A DNA stretch of 64,000 nucleotides from assembly GCA_017442855.1 (NCBI GenBank), contig JAFSPM010000037.1:62001-126000 (forward strand), given 5' to 3'. The notes below the pieces were generated by a model. The model worked only from the letters and a program-made list of their open reading frames with translations. It was not told the origin of the DNA and searched no databases. The stretch is from Bacteroidaceae bacterium (GTDB lineage Bacteria > Bacteroidota > Bacteroidia > Bacteroidales > Bacteroidaceae). A program made the translations under genes and the position numbers. Shown here one piece after another: positions 26,945 through 35,793 of this stretch. Positions within the stretch are counted from its first letter, which is position 1. Every line of letters starts with the position of its first letter.

Positions 26945-29062
26945 ATGGACAAGAAAATGAGTGAAAAATACGATAATAGAGAGAATAACAGGCCCCAGAT
27001 GCCTGAGCAGGACAATCGTCAGAACGACCCGAATGATAAGAAGACTTATCGTTTCAGGTTTAATCTGAACCTTCTATACCTGCTGATCGGCATGCTACTG
27101 CTGGGACTGATGTTTTTCAATGACGACAACTCCGCACAGAGGGAAATCACCTACGGTGAGTTCCAGCAATATGTGCGCAACGGCTATGTGAACCGTGTGG
27201 TGGGCTATGACGACAACTCTGTAGAGGCATATATCAAGCAACAGTATGTACCACAGGTATTCAAGCAAGATTCCGCCAAAGTGGGAAAGAAGCCTTTTGT
27301 GGTAACAGAGGCTCCTTCCAGACATAGTTTGGGTGAATTTATCGACCAAGAGATGCAACAATCGCATTTCGATGGTACCATACAATACAAGAAGCGACAG
27401 AATTACTTCTGGGCTTTGTTCTGGCAAATCATGCCGCTGGTATTCTTCATTGCCTTCATGATATATCTGTCACGCCGCATGTCGGGTGGCATAGGAGGTG
27501 GCATAGGAGGTGGCATCTTCAACGTGGGTAAGTCGAAGGCTCAACTGTTTGAAAAAGATGGCAAAGAGAAGGTAACCTTCAAGGATGTGGCTGGTTTGGC
27601 AGAGGCCAAGCAAGAGGTGGAAGAGATTGTGGAGTTCTTGAGAGACCCTAAGAAATATACCGATTTAGGTGGAAAGATACCTAAGGGTGCTTTGCTGGTA
27701 GGTCCTCCTGGAACAGGTAAGACGCTATTGGCAAAGGCTGTAGCTGGCGAAGCCAATGTTCCCTTCTTCTCTTTGTCGGGTTCTGATTTCGTAGAGATGT
27801 TTGTAGGCGTTGGCGCTTCACGTGTACGAGATCTGTTCCGCCAAGCAAAGGAAAAGACACCCTGCATTGTGTTTATTGACGAGATAGATGCTGTAGGCCG
27901 TGCTCGTTCCAGTCGTGCTGCCTTCGGTGGTAATGACGAACGCGAAAGTACCCTGAACCAGTTGCTTACCGAAATGGATGGTTTTGGCTCTAACAGCGGT
28001 ATCATTATCTTGGCAGCCACCAACCGTGTAGATGTACTTGATCAGGCTTTATTGCGTGCAGGACGTTTCGACCGTCAGATTCACGTGGATCTGCCCGACC
28101 TGAACGAACGCAAGGAGATATTTGGCGTACACCTGCGTCCCATTAAGGTGGATGAGTCGTTGGATATCGATTTGTTGGCTCGTCAGACTCCTGGGTTCTC
28201 AGGTGCCGACATTGCCAATGTATGCAACGAAGCAGCTTTGATTGCAGCTCGTCATGGCAAGAGTGCGGTAACGAAGCAAGATTTCCTTGATGCAGTGGAC
28301 CGTATCATCGGTGGTTTGGAGAAGAAAAACAAGATTACTACAGAAGAAGAACGTCGTTCTATCGCCATCCATGAGGCAGGTCATGCTGCCATCTCATGGT
28401 TACTTGAATATGCGAACCCATTGATTAAAGTCACCATCGTACCTCGTGGAAGGGCATTGGGTGCTGCTTGGTATCTGCCTGAGGAAAGACAGATTACCAC
28501 CAAAGAACAGATGCTTGATGAGATGTGCGCCACCTTGGGGGGACGTGCTGCTGAGGAGTTGTTTATCGGCAGGATTTCATCAGGTGCCATGAATGATCTG
28601 GAACGTGTGACCAAGCAGGCATACGGCATGACAGCCTACATGGGCATGAGCGAGAAATTGCCTAACCTGTGCTACTACAATGCAGGCGATGAATTTGGGT
28701 TCAACAAGCCTTATAGCGAGCATACAGCCGAGCTGATTGACAACGAGGTAAAGCGCATGATCAATGAGCAGTATGAACGTGCGAAACGCATCCTGACCGA
28801 GAATAAGGAGAAGCACAACCAGTTAGCACAAAGACTGGTGGAACGTGAGGTCATCTTTGCCGAGGATGTAGAGGAGATATTTGGCCCTCGTCCTTGGGTG
28901 TCGCGTTCAGAAGAGATATTCAATGCCAACAAGATTTCCAATGAGATGAAACAGGCGGATGAAGCGGCGCGAAAACGTAATGCAGAAGCTGCTGAAGAGA
29001 AAGATGCAGAGGCTAACACGGAGGCTACTCAACCAGAACAGCCAATAGAAGCTAAGGAATAA
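26945..29062 (+). CDS. ftsH: ATP-dependent zinc metalloprotease FtsH
   Basis: FtsH is a hexameric inner-membrane AAA protease that removes unassembled or regulatory proteins. An N-terminal hydrophilic tail is followed by a first membrane helix ([16 protein letters not shown] near residue 40), a periplasmic domain of about 100 residues, and a second helix ([20 protein letters not shown]). Glycine-rich sequence ([12 protein letters not shown]) follows. The ATPase has [21 protein letters not shown] and RAGRFDRQ, and the protease has the zinc motif HEAGH. The C-terminus is a charged AE-rich tail. Length 705 is normal for Bacteroidetes. Another in-frame ATG at 26957 is possible. Confidence 0.96.
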   Translation: MDKKMSEKYDNRENNRPQMPEQDNRQNDPNDKKTYRFRFNLNLLYLLIGMLLLGLMFFNDDNSAQREITYGEFQQYVRNGYVNRVVGYDDNSVEAYIKQQYVPQVFKQDSAKVGKKPFVVTEAPSRHSLGEFIDQEMQQSHFDGTIQYKKRQNYFWALFWQIMPLVFFIAFMIYLSRRMSGGIGGGIGGGIFNVGKSKAQLFEKDGKEKVTFKDVAGLAEAKQEVEEIVEFLRDPKKYTDLGGKIPKGALLVGPPGTGKTLLAKAVAGEANVPFFSLSGSDFVEMFVGVGASRVRDLFRQAKEKTPCIVFIDEIDAVGRARSSRAAFGGNDERESTLNQLLTEMDGFGSNSGIIILAATNRVDVLDQALLRAGRFDRQIHVDLPDLNERKEIFGVHLRPIKVDESLDIDLLARQTPGFSGADIANVCNEAALIAARHGKSAVTKQDFLDAVDRIIGGLEKKNKITTEEERRSIAIHEAGHAAISWLLEYANPLIKVTIVPRGRALGAAWYLPEERQITTKEQMLDEMCATLGGRAAEELFIGRISSGAMNDLERVTKQAYGMTAYMGMSEKLPNLCYYNAGDEFGFNKPYSEHTAELIDNEVKRMINEQYERAKRILTENKEKHNQLAQRLVEREVIFAEDVEEIFGPRPWVSRSEEIFNANKISNEMKQADEAARKRNAEAAEEKDAEANTEATQPEQPIEAKE

Positions 29063-29066
29063 CAAT

Positions 29067-29900
29067 ATGAAGAATTTCATCATAAGAGCCATAACAGGAG
29101 TGCTATTTGTTGCCGTACTAGTGGGTTGTATCCTATTCAACTCGCTGTCGTTCGGCGTATTGTTTCTCGTACTGAGTGCAATGACGGTCATCGAATACGG
29201 ACAACTCATCAACAAATATACCGATGCGCATGTCAACATTTATATATCTGCGCTTGGGGCTGGTTACCTGTTTATGGCATTCATGAGTTACAACACCAGT
29301 ATGGCCAGTGCCAGTGTGTTCCTTCCCTACCTCTTGTTGCTGCTCTATATGATGATTTCAGAACTTTATCTGAAACGTGAGAATCCTATAGGCAACTGGG
29401 CGCATACTATGCTTAGTCAGGTGTATATTGCCCTACCCTTTGCCTTGCTGAACATTATCTCCTTTCAGAACGACTTTGTGTCTTCGGAAGTGACCTATAA
29501 CCCCATCCTACCTTTATCGGTATTTATCTTCTTGTGGATGAGTGATACGGGTGCTTACTGCATCGGCTCTTTATTGGGGAAACACAGGCTGTTTGAAAGG
29601 ATTTCTCCCAAAAAATCATGGGAAGGAAGCATTGGCGGAGCAGTCGTAGCACTAATTGCCGCTACTATCCTGGCTCATTTCTTCAACATTCTCAATCTGT
29701 GGGAATGGATGGGATTAGCACTTACTATTGTAGTATTTGGCACTTGGGGCGACTTGACAGAATCGTTGTTTAAACGTCAGTTGGGCATTAAGGACTCAGG
29801 CCATATCCTACCTGGACATGGTGGTATGCTTGACCGTTTCGACAGTGCGTTCATGGCTATTCCTGCTGCGACGGTTTACCTTTACTGTATTTCTCTTTAG
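29067..29900 (+). CDS. cdsA: Phosphatidate cytidylyltransferase
   Basis: CdsA makes CDP-diacylglycerol from phosphatidate and CTP in the inner membrane. The 277-residue protein is almost entirely hydrophobic helices, and its C-terminal signature is present: GDLTESLFKRQLGIKDSGHILPGHGGMLDRFDS. ISPKKSWEGSIGG is the second conserved block. The stop overlaps the last 4 bases of the convergent lpxB gene, so there is no room for a terminator. Confidence 0.95.
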   Translation: MKNFIIRAITGVLFVAVLVGCILFNSLSFGVLFLVLSAMTVIEYGQLINKYTDAHVNIYISALGAGYLFMAFMSYNTSMASASVFLPYLLLLLYMMISELYLKRENPIGNWAHTMLSQVYIALPFALLNIISFQNDFVSSEVTYNPILPLSVFIFLWMSDTGAYCIGSLLGKHRLFERISPKKSWEGSIGGAVVALIAATILAHFFNILNLWEWMGLALTIVVFGTWGDLTESLFKRQLGIKDSGHILPGHGGMLDRFDSAFMAIPAATVYLYCISL

Positions 29901-31030
29901 GAAAGTTTTTGGATAATGATGGTTGCTGCCTTACGGGGAGCGCCAGGAGTGCCCAACTTCTGCGCCATTTCGGTATAGCCATCCAAAATCTGTTGGCGAT
30001 AGGCCTTGTCGTGCAGCAACCTCGACAATTCGTTATGTAACTCTGAGATTGTCATACGCTTGGCTACAAGTTCCTGCACTATCTCCTTGCCAGCGATGAG
30101 ATTCACCAGCGAGATGTATTTTACAGACAGCACTAACTTTATTATTAAACTGTACAATCTGCCGACAGGTGTATAATAGCACACCACCTGAGGTACACGG
30201 AACAAGGCTGTTTCCAAAGTAGCTGTACCTGAAGTAACGAGTGCCGTATGGGCATGTTGTAACAATTCATACGTCTGGTTAAATAACAGCTTTACCTCGG
30301 TGCCTTTGAGGTATTCTTGATAATAGTCGGCATCGATTCCAGGAGCACCTGCCACTACCAGTTGATAGCCAATGAACGAACGGGCAGCTGCTACCATCAT
30401 AGGTAGGTTATCTTTTATCTCCTGCTTACGACTTCCTGCCAATAAGGCGATGATGGGCTGGTCAGTCAATCCGTTAGAGGTGGTAAACTGGTGGAAGTTA
30501 CTCGGATGTTTGGCCTGAAAGGCTGTTACCTCATCAAGGGTAGGATTGCCAACATAATGTATCGGGTAATGATGCTTGCCTTCGAAGAAATCCACCTCAA
30601 AAGGCAAGATAGAAAACAGTTCATCAACATCGCGTTTGATGTTCTTGATACGATATTCTTTCCACGCCCAGATCTTAGGGGAAATATAGTAATATACAGG
30701 TATCTTTGTATTACGATGGATATACTTGGCAATACTAAGGTTAAAGTCTGGATAGTCAACGAGTATCAGTACATCTGGTTGCCAAGCCACAATATCCTGC
30801 TTACACAAGCGCATGTTGGCAAAAATAGTCCTAAGATGTAGCAGTACGGGAACAAAACCCATATAGGCCATTTCACGATAATGCTTCACCATCTCGCCCC
30901 CTACAGCTGCCATCTTATCACCCCCAAAGAAACGGAACTGAGCATTAGAGTCTGTCTCTTTGAGAGCAGCCATCAAGTGAGACGCATGCAGGTCGCCCGA
31001 TGCCTCGCCAACTATCAGGTAGTATTTCAT
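29897..31030 (-). CDS. lpxB: Lipid-A-disaccharide synthase
   Basis: LpxB condenses UDP-2,3-diacylglucosamine with lipid X to form the lipid A disaccharide. The 377-residue GT19 protein starts with MKYYLIVGEASGDLHASHL and contains DVLILVDYPDFNLSIAKY, YYISPKIWAWKEYRIKNI, HYVGNPTLDEV and ALLAGSRKQEI, all family blocks. TSGTATLETALFRVPQVVCYY is the donor-site region. It starts 1 base after the surE stop and the pair is one unit. Confidence 0.96.
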   Translation of the reverse strand: MKYYLIVGEASGDLHASHLMAALKETDSNAQFRFFGGDKMAAVGGEMVKHYREMAYMGFVPVLLHLRTIFANMRLCKQDIVAWQPDVLILVDYPDFNLSIAKYIHRNTKIPVYYYISPKIWAWKEYRIKNIKRDVDELFSILPFEVDFFEGKHHYPIHYVGNPTLDEVTAFQAKHPSNFHQFTTSNGLTDQPIIALLAGSRKQEIKDNLPMMVAAARSFIGYQLVVAGAPGIDADYYQEYLKGTEVKLLFNQTYELLQHAHTALVTSGTATLETALFRVPQVVCYYTPVGRLYSLIIKLVLSVKYISLVNLIAGKEIVQELVAKRMTISELHNELSRLLHDKAYRQQILDGYTEMAQKLGTPGAPRKAATIIIQKLS

Positions 31031-31031
31031 A

Positions 31032-31796
31032 TCAGAACCACGACTTCAAGTCGTTCATCAGTTCACGAGCTGTCATATCCACTAATGTCGGGGTGATGGC
31101 TACATAACCATTCTCCAAAGCCCAACGATCGCTATTCTCATTCTCAGGATCAGTGTCCTGGTACTCACCAGCCATCCAGAAGAAGCGAGAATCACCTTTA
31201 TGAGCAAAACTTTCCCATTCATTTACCCAGATACCTTTCGCTTGCTCGCAGATGCGAACACCTTTTAGCTCTTTCACATTGGGGAAATTCACATTCAGGC
31301 AAGTATTGAGTGGCAAACCACGTTCCAATACTTTCTCTACAATATCTCGAATGTATGGCCCTGCTGGATCGAAGTCAGCATCGGCATCATGATCGCAAAG
31401 CGAGAATGCCACAGAAGGAATACCACGAATAGCACCTTCTATTACAGCACCCATAGTACCAGAATAGTGGACATTCACAGATGAATTATCGCCATGATTA
31501 ATACCTCCTACAATGATATCAGGCTGACGATCGAGCACTGTATAAAAGGCCAACTTGATGCAATCAACTGGCGTTCCTGAACATTTATATACTGACAATC
31601 CAACATCTTTACGAACCATCTGGAACATAACAGGCTCATTGATGGATACGCCACAGCCCACGCCAGAGCGAGGAGCATCAGGTGCCATAACCACAATATC
31701 ACCCAGTGGGCGCAAGAAACGAATCAAAGCACTAATACCTTTTGAAATTACGCCATCATCATTAGAAATCAGGATAAGCGGCTTATTATTCTCCAT
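31032..31796 (-). CDS. surE: 5'/3'-nucleotidase SurE
   Basis: SurE is a metal-dependent nucleoside monophosphate phosphatase of stationary-phase survival. The 254-residue protein has [14 protein letters not shown] at the N-terminus (metal ligands DD), [22 protein letters not shown], and [27 protein letters not shown], the standard motif series. Upstream is a TAACTTTG promoter; lpxB follows immediately. Confidence 0.95.
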   Translation of the reverse strand: MENNKPLILISNDDGVISKGISALIRFLRPLGDIVVMAPDAPRSGVGCGVSINEPVMFQMVRKDVGLSVYKCSGTPVDCIKLAFYTVLDRQPDIIVGGINHGDNSSVNVHYSGTMGAVIEGAIRGIPSVAFSLCDHDADADFDPAGPYIRDIVEKVLERGLPLNTCLNVNFPNVKELKGVRICEQAKGIWVNEWESFAHKGDSRFFWMAGEYQDTDPENENSDRWALENGYVAITPTLVDMTARELMNDLKSWF

Positions 31797-31828
31797 AATT
31801 TACTTTTTAATCTTTTTTAATTTGGCTG

Positions 31829-31836
31829 CAAAGTTA
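31829..31836 (-). promoter_or_regulatory. -7 promoter element for surE-lpxB
   Basis: TAACTTTG on the minus strand lies 32 bases upstream of the surE start codon and matches TAnnTTTG. Confidence 0.7.
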
Positions 31837-31919
31837 ACATAAACATTCCTTATCTGCCAACTTATTTAAAAAAATTAAGGAATTAACACTGAATTAATCA
31901 ATATGTGGGATATTTTGCT

Positions 31920-31927
31920 TATCTTTG
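31920..31927 (+). promoter_or_regulatory. -7 promoter element for the parA-parB-relA unit
   Basis: TATCTTTG lies 51 bases upstream of the parA ATG at 31979. It also shows that an in-frame TTG at 31925 cannot be the start. Confidence 0.72.
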
Positions 31928-31978
31928 CCAACGGCAATTGTGTATATTTTACCTTTTGCTTTCTATAACAAAATAATT

Positions 31979-32743
31979 ATGGGAAAGATAATTGCTTTAG
32001 CTAATCAAAAGGGCGGCGTGGGAAAAACCACAACCACTATTAATCTGGCAGCTTCATTGGCAACACTGGAGAAGAAAGTGCTGGTGGTGGATGCAGACCC
32101 TCAAGCCAATGCTTCGTCTGGCCTGGGCATCGACATAAAAGAGATAGAGACTTCTATCTACGAATGCTTGGTTGACAATGCAGATGTGCATAAAGCCATA
32201 CAAAATACAGAAATTGACACCCTGAAGGTCATCCCTTCTCATATAAATTTGGTAGGAGCTGAAATAGAAATGTTGAATATGAAAGGGCGTGAGAAAATCC
32301 TAAAGAAAATATTGATGCCCTTGAAAGATGAGTTCGATTTTATTTTTATTGATTGCTCACCATCATTGGGTTTGATAACGGTTAACTCTCTGACTGCTGC
32401 TGATTCTGTAATCATTCCTGTTCAGGCTGAGTACTTTGCTTTGGAAGGCATTAGCAAACTGCTGAACACCATAAAGATTATCAAGACAAAACTGAATCCC
32501 TCTTTGGAGATTGAAGGCTTCTTGCTCACGATGTACGACTCACGCCTACGTCAGGCTAACCAAATTTATGACGAAGTAAAGAAACATTTCCAAGAGCTCG
32601 TTTTCAAGACTGTTATCCAGCGTAACGTAAAACTGAGTGAGGCGCCGAGTTTCGGTTTGCCAGCCATCTTATATGATGCCGACTCTAATGGTGCACGTAA
32701 CCACATGGCGTTGGCAAAAGAACTGATAGAAAGAAATAGTTAA
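31979..32743 (+). CDS. parA: Chromosome-partitioning ATPase ParA (Soj)
   Basis: ParA binds DNA as an ATP dimer and drives separation of origin regions together with ParB-parS. The 254-residue protein begins MGKIIALANQKGGVGKTTTTIN (deviant Walker A with signature lysine), then VLVVDADPQANASSGLG and FIFIDCSPSLGLITVNSL (Walker B region). The C-terminus LYDADSNGARNHMALAKELI is typical of Soj. It is one base ahead of parB and heads a unit that runs to relA. Confidence 0.96.
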   Translation: MGKIIALANQKGGVGKTTTTINLAASLATLEKKVLVVDADPQANASSGLGIDIKEIETSIYECLVDNADVHKAIQNTEIDTLKVIPSHINLVGAEIEMLNMKGREKILKKILMPLKDEFDFIFIDCSPSLGLITVNSLTAADSVIIPVQAEYFALEGISKLLNTIKIIKTKLNPSLEIEGFLLTMYDSRLRQANQIYDEVKKHFQELVFKTVIQRNVKLSEAPSFGLPAILYDADSNGARNHMALAKELIERNS

Positions 32744-33625
32744 ATGAAAAAGAAAGCATTGGGCAGAGGATTGGACGCTCTGCTTGACATAAGTACCATA
32801 GAAACAGAAGGATCGTCTTCTATTAATGAGATTGAACTGAAAAAAATCAGCGTCAACCCCAATCAGCCTCGACGTGAATTTAACCAAGAGGCACTAAAAG
32901 AATTGGCCGATTCAATTGTCGAGGTGGGCATCATACAACCTATCACCCTGCGTCAGACAGCCAATGATGCTTACCAGATTATTGCGGGTGAACGCCGTTT
33001 TCGTGCGGCACAGATAGCTGGGTTGTCAACCATTCCAGCCTATGTACGTACTGCAGATGACGAAAATGTGATGGAGATGGCACTCATAGAAAATATTCAG
33101 CGCGAAGACCTGAATTCTATGGAAATAGCGTTAGCCTATCAGCATTTGCTCGACCAATATCACCTGACACAAGAACAACTCAGCGAGCGTGTGGGTAAGA
33201 ACCGCGCTACAGTTGCCAACTATTTGCGTTTGCTCAAGTTGCCTGCAGAAATACAGATGGGTTTGAAGAACAAGCAGATTGAGATGGCACATGCACGTGC
33301 GTTGGTATCTCTCTCTGACCCTAAACTCCAGGTGAGCTTGTATCGAGAAATCGTTGACCAAAACTACTCCGTCCGCAAGGTAGAGGAGGTGGTGAAAGCA
33401 CTCATGCAAGGTCAATCGGTGAAAGTAGGTGACAAAAAGATTACACCTAAGCGAGTGAAACTTCCAGCTGAATACAATGTTCTGCGACAGCAGCTTACTG
33501 GTTTCTTTAAAGCTAAAGTGCAACTTACATGTTCTCCGAAGGGAAGGGGTAAAATTACCATTCCATTCAGAAATGAAGAAGATTTGGAACGCATCATGAC
33601 ACTGTTTGATACGATGAAGCATTAA
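32744..33625 (+). CDS. parB: Chromosome-partitioning protein ParB (Spo0J)
   Basis: ParB is the parS-binding CTP-switch protein that spreads along the origin region. The 293-residue protein starts MKKKALGRGLDALLD and has the CTPase motifs NPNQPRREFNQEALKELADSI, GERRFRAAQIAGL and ENIQREDLN. A helix-turn-helix follows (LSERVGKNRATVANYLRLLKLP), then a C-terminal dimerisation segment. No parS site was identified in the window; I looked for TGTTNCACGTGAAACA-like dyads and did not see one. Confidence 0.95.
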   Translation: MKKKALGRGLDALLDISTIETEGSSSINEIELKKISVNPNQPRREFNQEALKELADSIVEVGIIQPITLRQTANDAYQIIAGERRFRAAQIAGLSTIPAYVRTADDENVMEMALIENIQREDLNSMEIALAYQHLLDQYHLTQEQLSERVGKNRATVANYLRLLKLPAEIQMGLKNKQIEMAHARALVSLSDPKLQVSLYREIVDQNYSVRKVEEVVKALMQGQSVKVGDKKITPKRVKLPAEYNVLRQQLTGFFKAKVQLTCSPKGRGKITIPFRNEEDLERIMTLFDTMKH

Positions 33626-33628
33626 ACA

Positions 33629-34387
33629 TTGAAGATTAAAAATTTGACATATAAGCTGACTTGGTTGTTGCTGACAATGCTATTGCTAGCTATCAGCAGT
33701 GTGGCTGATGCACAGAACGAATCGAGAGCATCCCGTCGTAGAAGGCACATGCAGCAAAACGATAGTGTTGCTGTTACAACTTCCGATAGCATTGAGGCTG
33801 CTAACCAAGAACAGTTGACGCAACTCCAATCACCTGTGGTGATAGATGTAAAAGAAGCGGATAGCGTAAAGTTACCGAAACAATGGATTCCCAATCCTAC
33901 CAAAGCTACTTGGATGGCATTGGTTTTCCCAGGAGGCGGACAGATTTATAATAAAAAATACTGGAAACTGCCAATCTTTTACGCAGGTTTTGCTGGATGT
34001 GCCTATGCTTTGACATGGAACAACCGCATGTATAAAGATTATGCAGCTGCCTATAAGGATGCGGTAAACAATAACTGGACTGCTAAGAGTATTACCGAAC
34101 TTATACCGGCAAGGTATATGGCTCGTGTTTCCAAAACCCAGATTACTGAACTGCTGAAAAAACGAAAAGACTCCTATCGGCGTTATCGCGACATAAGTGT
34201 GTTTGCTTTTATTGCTGTATATGCTTTGTCGGTAGTTGATGCTTATGTAGATGCAGAGTTGTCGAACTTCGACATCTCACCCGACTTGAGTATGCGTGTT
34301 GAGCCTACGGTGATAGACAATCAATGGTCGTCCAAAGGAGGATTGAGTAATCAATCGGTGGGGGTACAATGTAGCCTTAGATTTTAA
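33629..34387 (+). CDS. DUF5683 membrane protein
   Basis: The protein has a signal peptide or anchor (LTWLLLTMLLLAISSVADAQ), then a basic linker, and the DUF5683 block WIPNPTKATWMALVFPGGGQIYNKKYWKLP with following membrane segments. DUF5683 proteins are inner-membrane proteins of unknown role found beside parB in Bacteroidetes. The natural start is uncertain: an N-terminus with lysines ahead of the hydrophobic stretch needs the TTG at 33629, 3 bases after the parB stop, whereas the first ATG (about 33677) would leave a very short signal sequence. Confidence 0.82.
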   Translation: MKIKNLTYKLTWLLLTMLLLAISSVADAQNESRASRRRRHMQQNDSVAVTTSDSIEAANQEQLTQLQSPVVIDVKEADSVKLPKQWIPNPTKATWMALVFPGGGQIYNKKYWKLPIFYAGFAGCAYALTWNNRMYKDYAAAYKDAVNNNWTAKSITELIPARYMARVSKTQITELLKKRKDSYRRYRDISVFAFIAVYALSVVDAYVDAELSNFDISPDLSMRVEPTVIDNQWSSKGGLSNQSVGVQCSLRF

Positions 34388-34413
34388 AATTGAAAATTGA
34401 TAATTATAGTATT

Positions 34414-35772
34414 ATGGGAAACAAGAACAATTATATTGGGATTATCATATCAAGGATGGCATTGCTTATTGTCATTTTTATTTTTCAATTCTCAATTTTT
34501 AATTTCATTCATGCCCAAGAGCCAGAAACCTTCAACGTCACTGTACACGATAGCTCAGGTGGTTCTCATACAGAAACCTTCGAACTTCCGTTGAGCATGA
34601 CCTACCCTATTGATAGCCTGTTGGCCGACTGGAAAGCGAAGAACTATATTGACCTGGGTAAAGATTGCAGTACCAGCGACGAAAATCCTTTGTTTAGTGA
34701 CTCTATCTACATTGACCGTTTAAGTCGCATTCCTGCTATAATTGAGATGCCTTTCAATGAGGTGGTACGCGAATTTATCGAAAAATACACCTCTGGATCA
34801 TTGCGTCAGCGCATGTCACTGATGTTGAGTCTCAGCAACTTCTACATTCCAATGTTTGAAGAAGCACTCTATGCCTACGATTTGCCTTTAGAGTTGAAAT
34901 ACCTACCTATTATTGAATCTGCCCTTAATCCCAAAGCCATATCCAGAGTTGGTGCCAGTGGCCTGTGGCAGTTCATGCTGGGTACAGGCAAGCTATATGG
35001 CTTGGAAAACAACAGCTATGTGGATGAACGTCAAGATCCCATAAAGGCAACCTGGGCAGCTGTACGTTATCTGAAAGACATGTACGATATCTATAAAGAC
35101 TGGAACTTGGCAATAGCTGCCTATAACTGCGGACCTGGTAACGTAAATAAGGCTATTAGCCGTTCAGGCAAACGTGACTATTGGGAAATCTACAATTATC
35201 TGCCCAAGGAAACCCGTGGATATGTCCCATCGTTCATTGCTGCCAACTATGTGATGACATACTATTGTCACCACAATATTTGTCCAATGGAGACCAATTT
35301 GCCTGAAGCCACTGATACAATACAGGTGAACCACAATGTTCATTTCCAACAGATAGCAGACATTTGTGGCGTAGATATTGACATGCTGAAAAGTTTAAAT
35401 CCCCAGTATAAACGTGATATTATTCCTGGCGATTCTAAGCCTCAGACATTGCGATTACCGCAGAACTATGTAGGCACCTTCATTGAGAAACAAGACACCA
35501 TCTATGCCCATCGCGCCAACGAGTTCTTCCGTAACCGCAGAGTGGTAGCCGTACCGCAACAGAATGTTAGGCAGCAACGCACCCGAACAACAACGTCCAC
35601 CAAAGCCTCGGTGCCCGCCAATGGTACAGCCATCAATCACAAGATTCAGAGTGGAGAAACGCTATCGGGTATTGCCTCACGCTATGGTGTAACAGTGAGC
35701 CAAATCAGGAGTTGGAATGGTATTTCTGGTACACGCATCAATGCTGGGCAAACATTGAAAATCTACAAATAA
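34414..35772 (+). CDS. Membrane-bound lytic transglycosylase with LysM domain (MltD-like)
   Basis: The 452-residue exported protein would cleave peptidoglycan between MurNAc and GlcNAc. After an N-terminal hydrophobic signal comes an SLT/GH23 domain with LPLELKYLPIIESALNPKA (catalytic glutamate in the IES motif), GLWQFMLGTGKLYGL and AAYNCGPGNVNKAI. The C-terminus has a LysM peptidoglycan-binding module (HKIQSGETLSGIASRYGVTVSQIRSW). Part of the signal peptide is coded by the recurring TCAATTCTCAATTTTT word. The ATG at 34414 is preferred to an in-frame TTG at 34390. Confidence 0.92.
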   Translation: MGNKNNYIGIIISRMALLIVIFIFQFSIFNFIHAQEPETFNVTVHDSSGGSHTETFELPLSMTYPIDSLLADWKAKNYIDLGKDCSTSDENPLFSDSIYIDRLSRIPAIIEMPFNEVVREFIEKYTSGSLRQRMSLMLSLSNFYIPMFEEALYAYDLPLELKYLPIIESALNPKAISRVGASGLWQFMLGTGKLYGLENNSYVDERQDPIKATWAAVRYLKDMYDIYKDWNLAIAAYNCGPGNVNKAISRSGKRDYWEIYNYLPKETRGYVPSFIAANYVMTYYCHHNICPMETNLPEATDTIQVNHNVHFQQIADICGVDIDMLKSLNPQYKRDIIPGDSKPQTLRLPQNYVGTFIEKQDTIYAHRANEFFRNRRVVAVPQQNVRQQRTRTTTSTKASVPANGTAINHKIQSGETLSGIASRYGVTVSQIRSWNGISGTRINAGQTLKIYK

Positions 35773-35793
35773 ACAACATCGAGAACTTTAATT

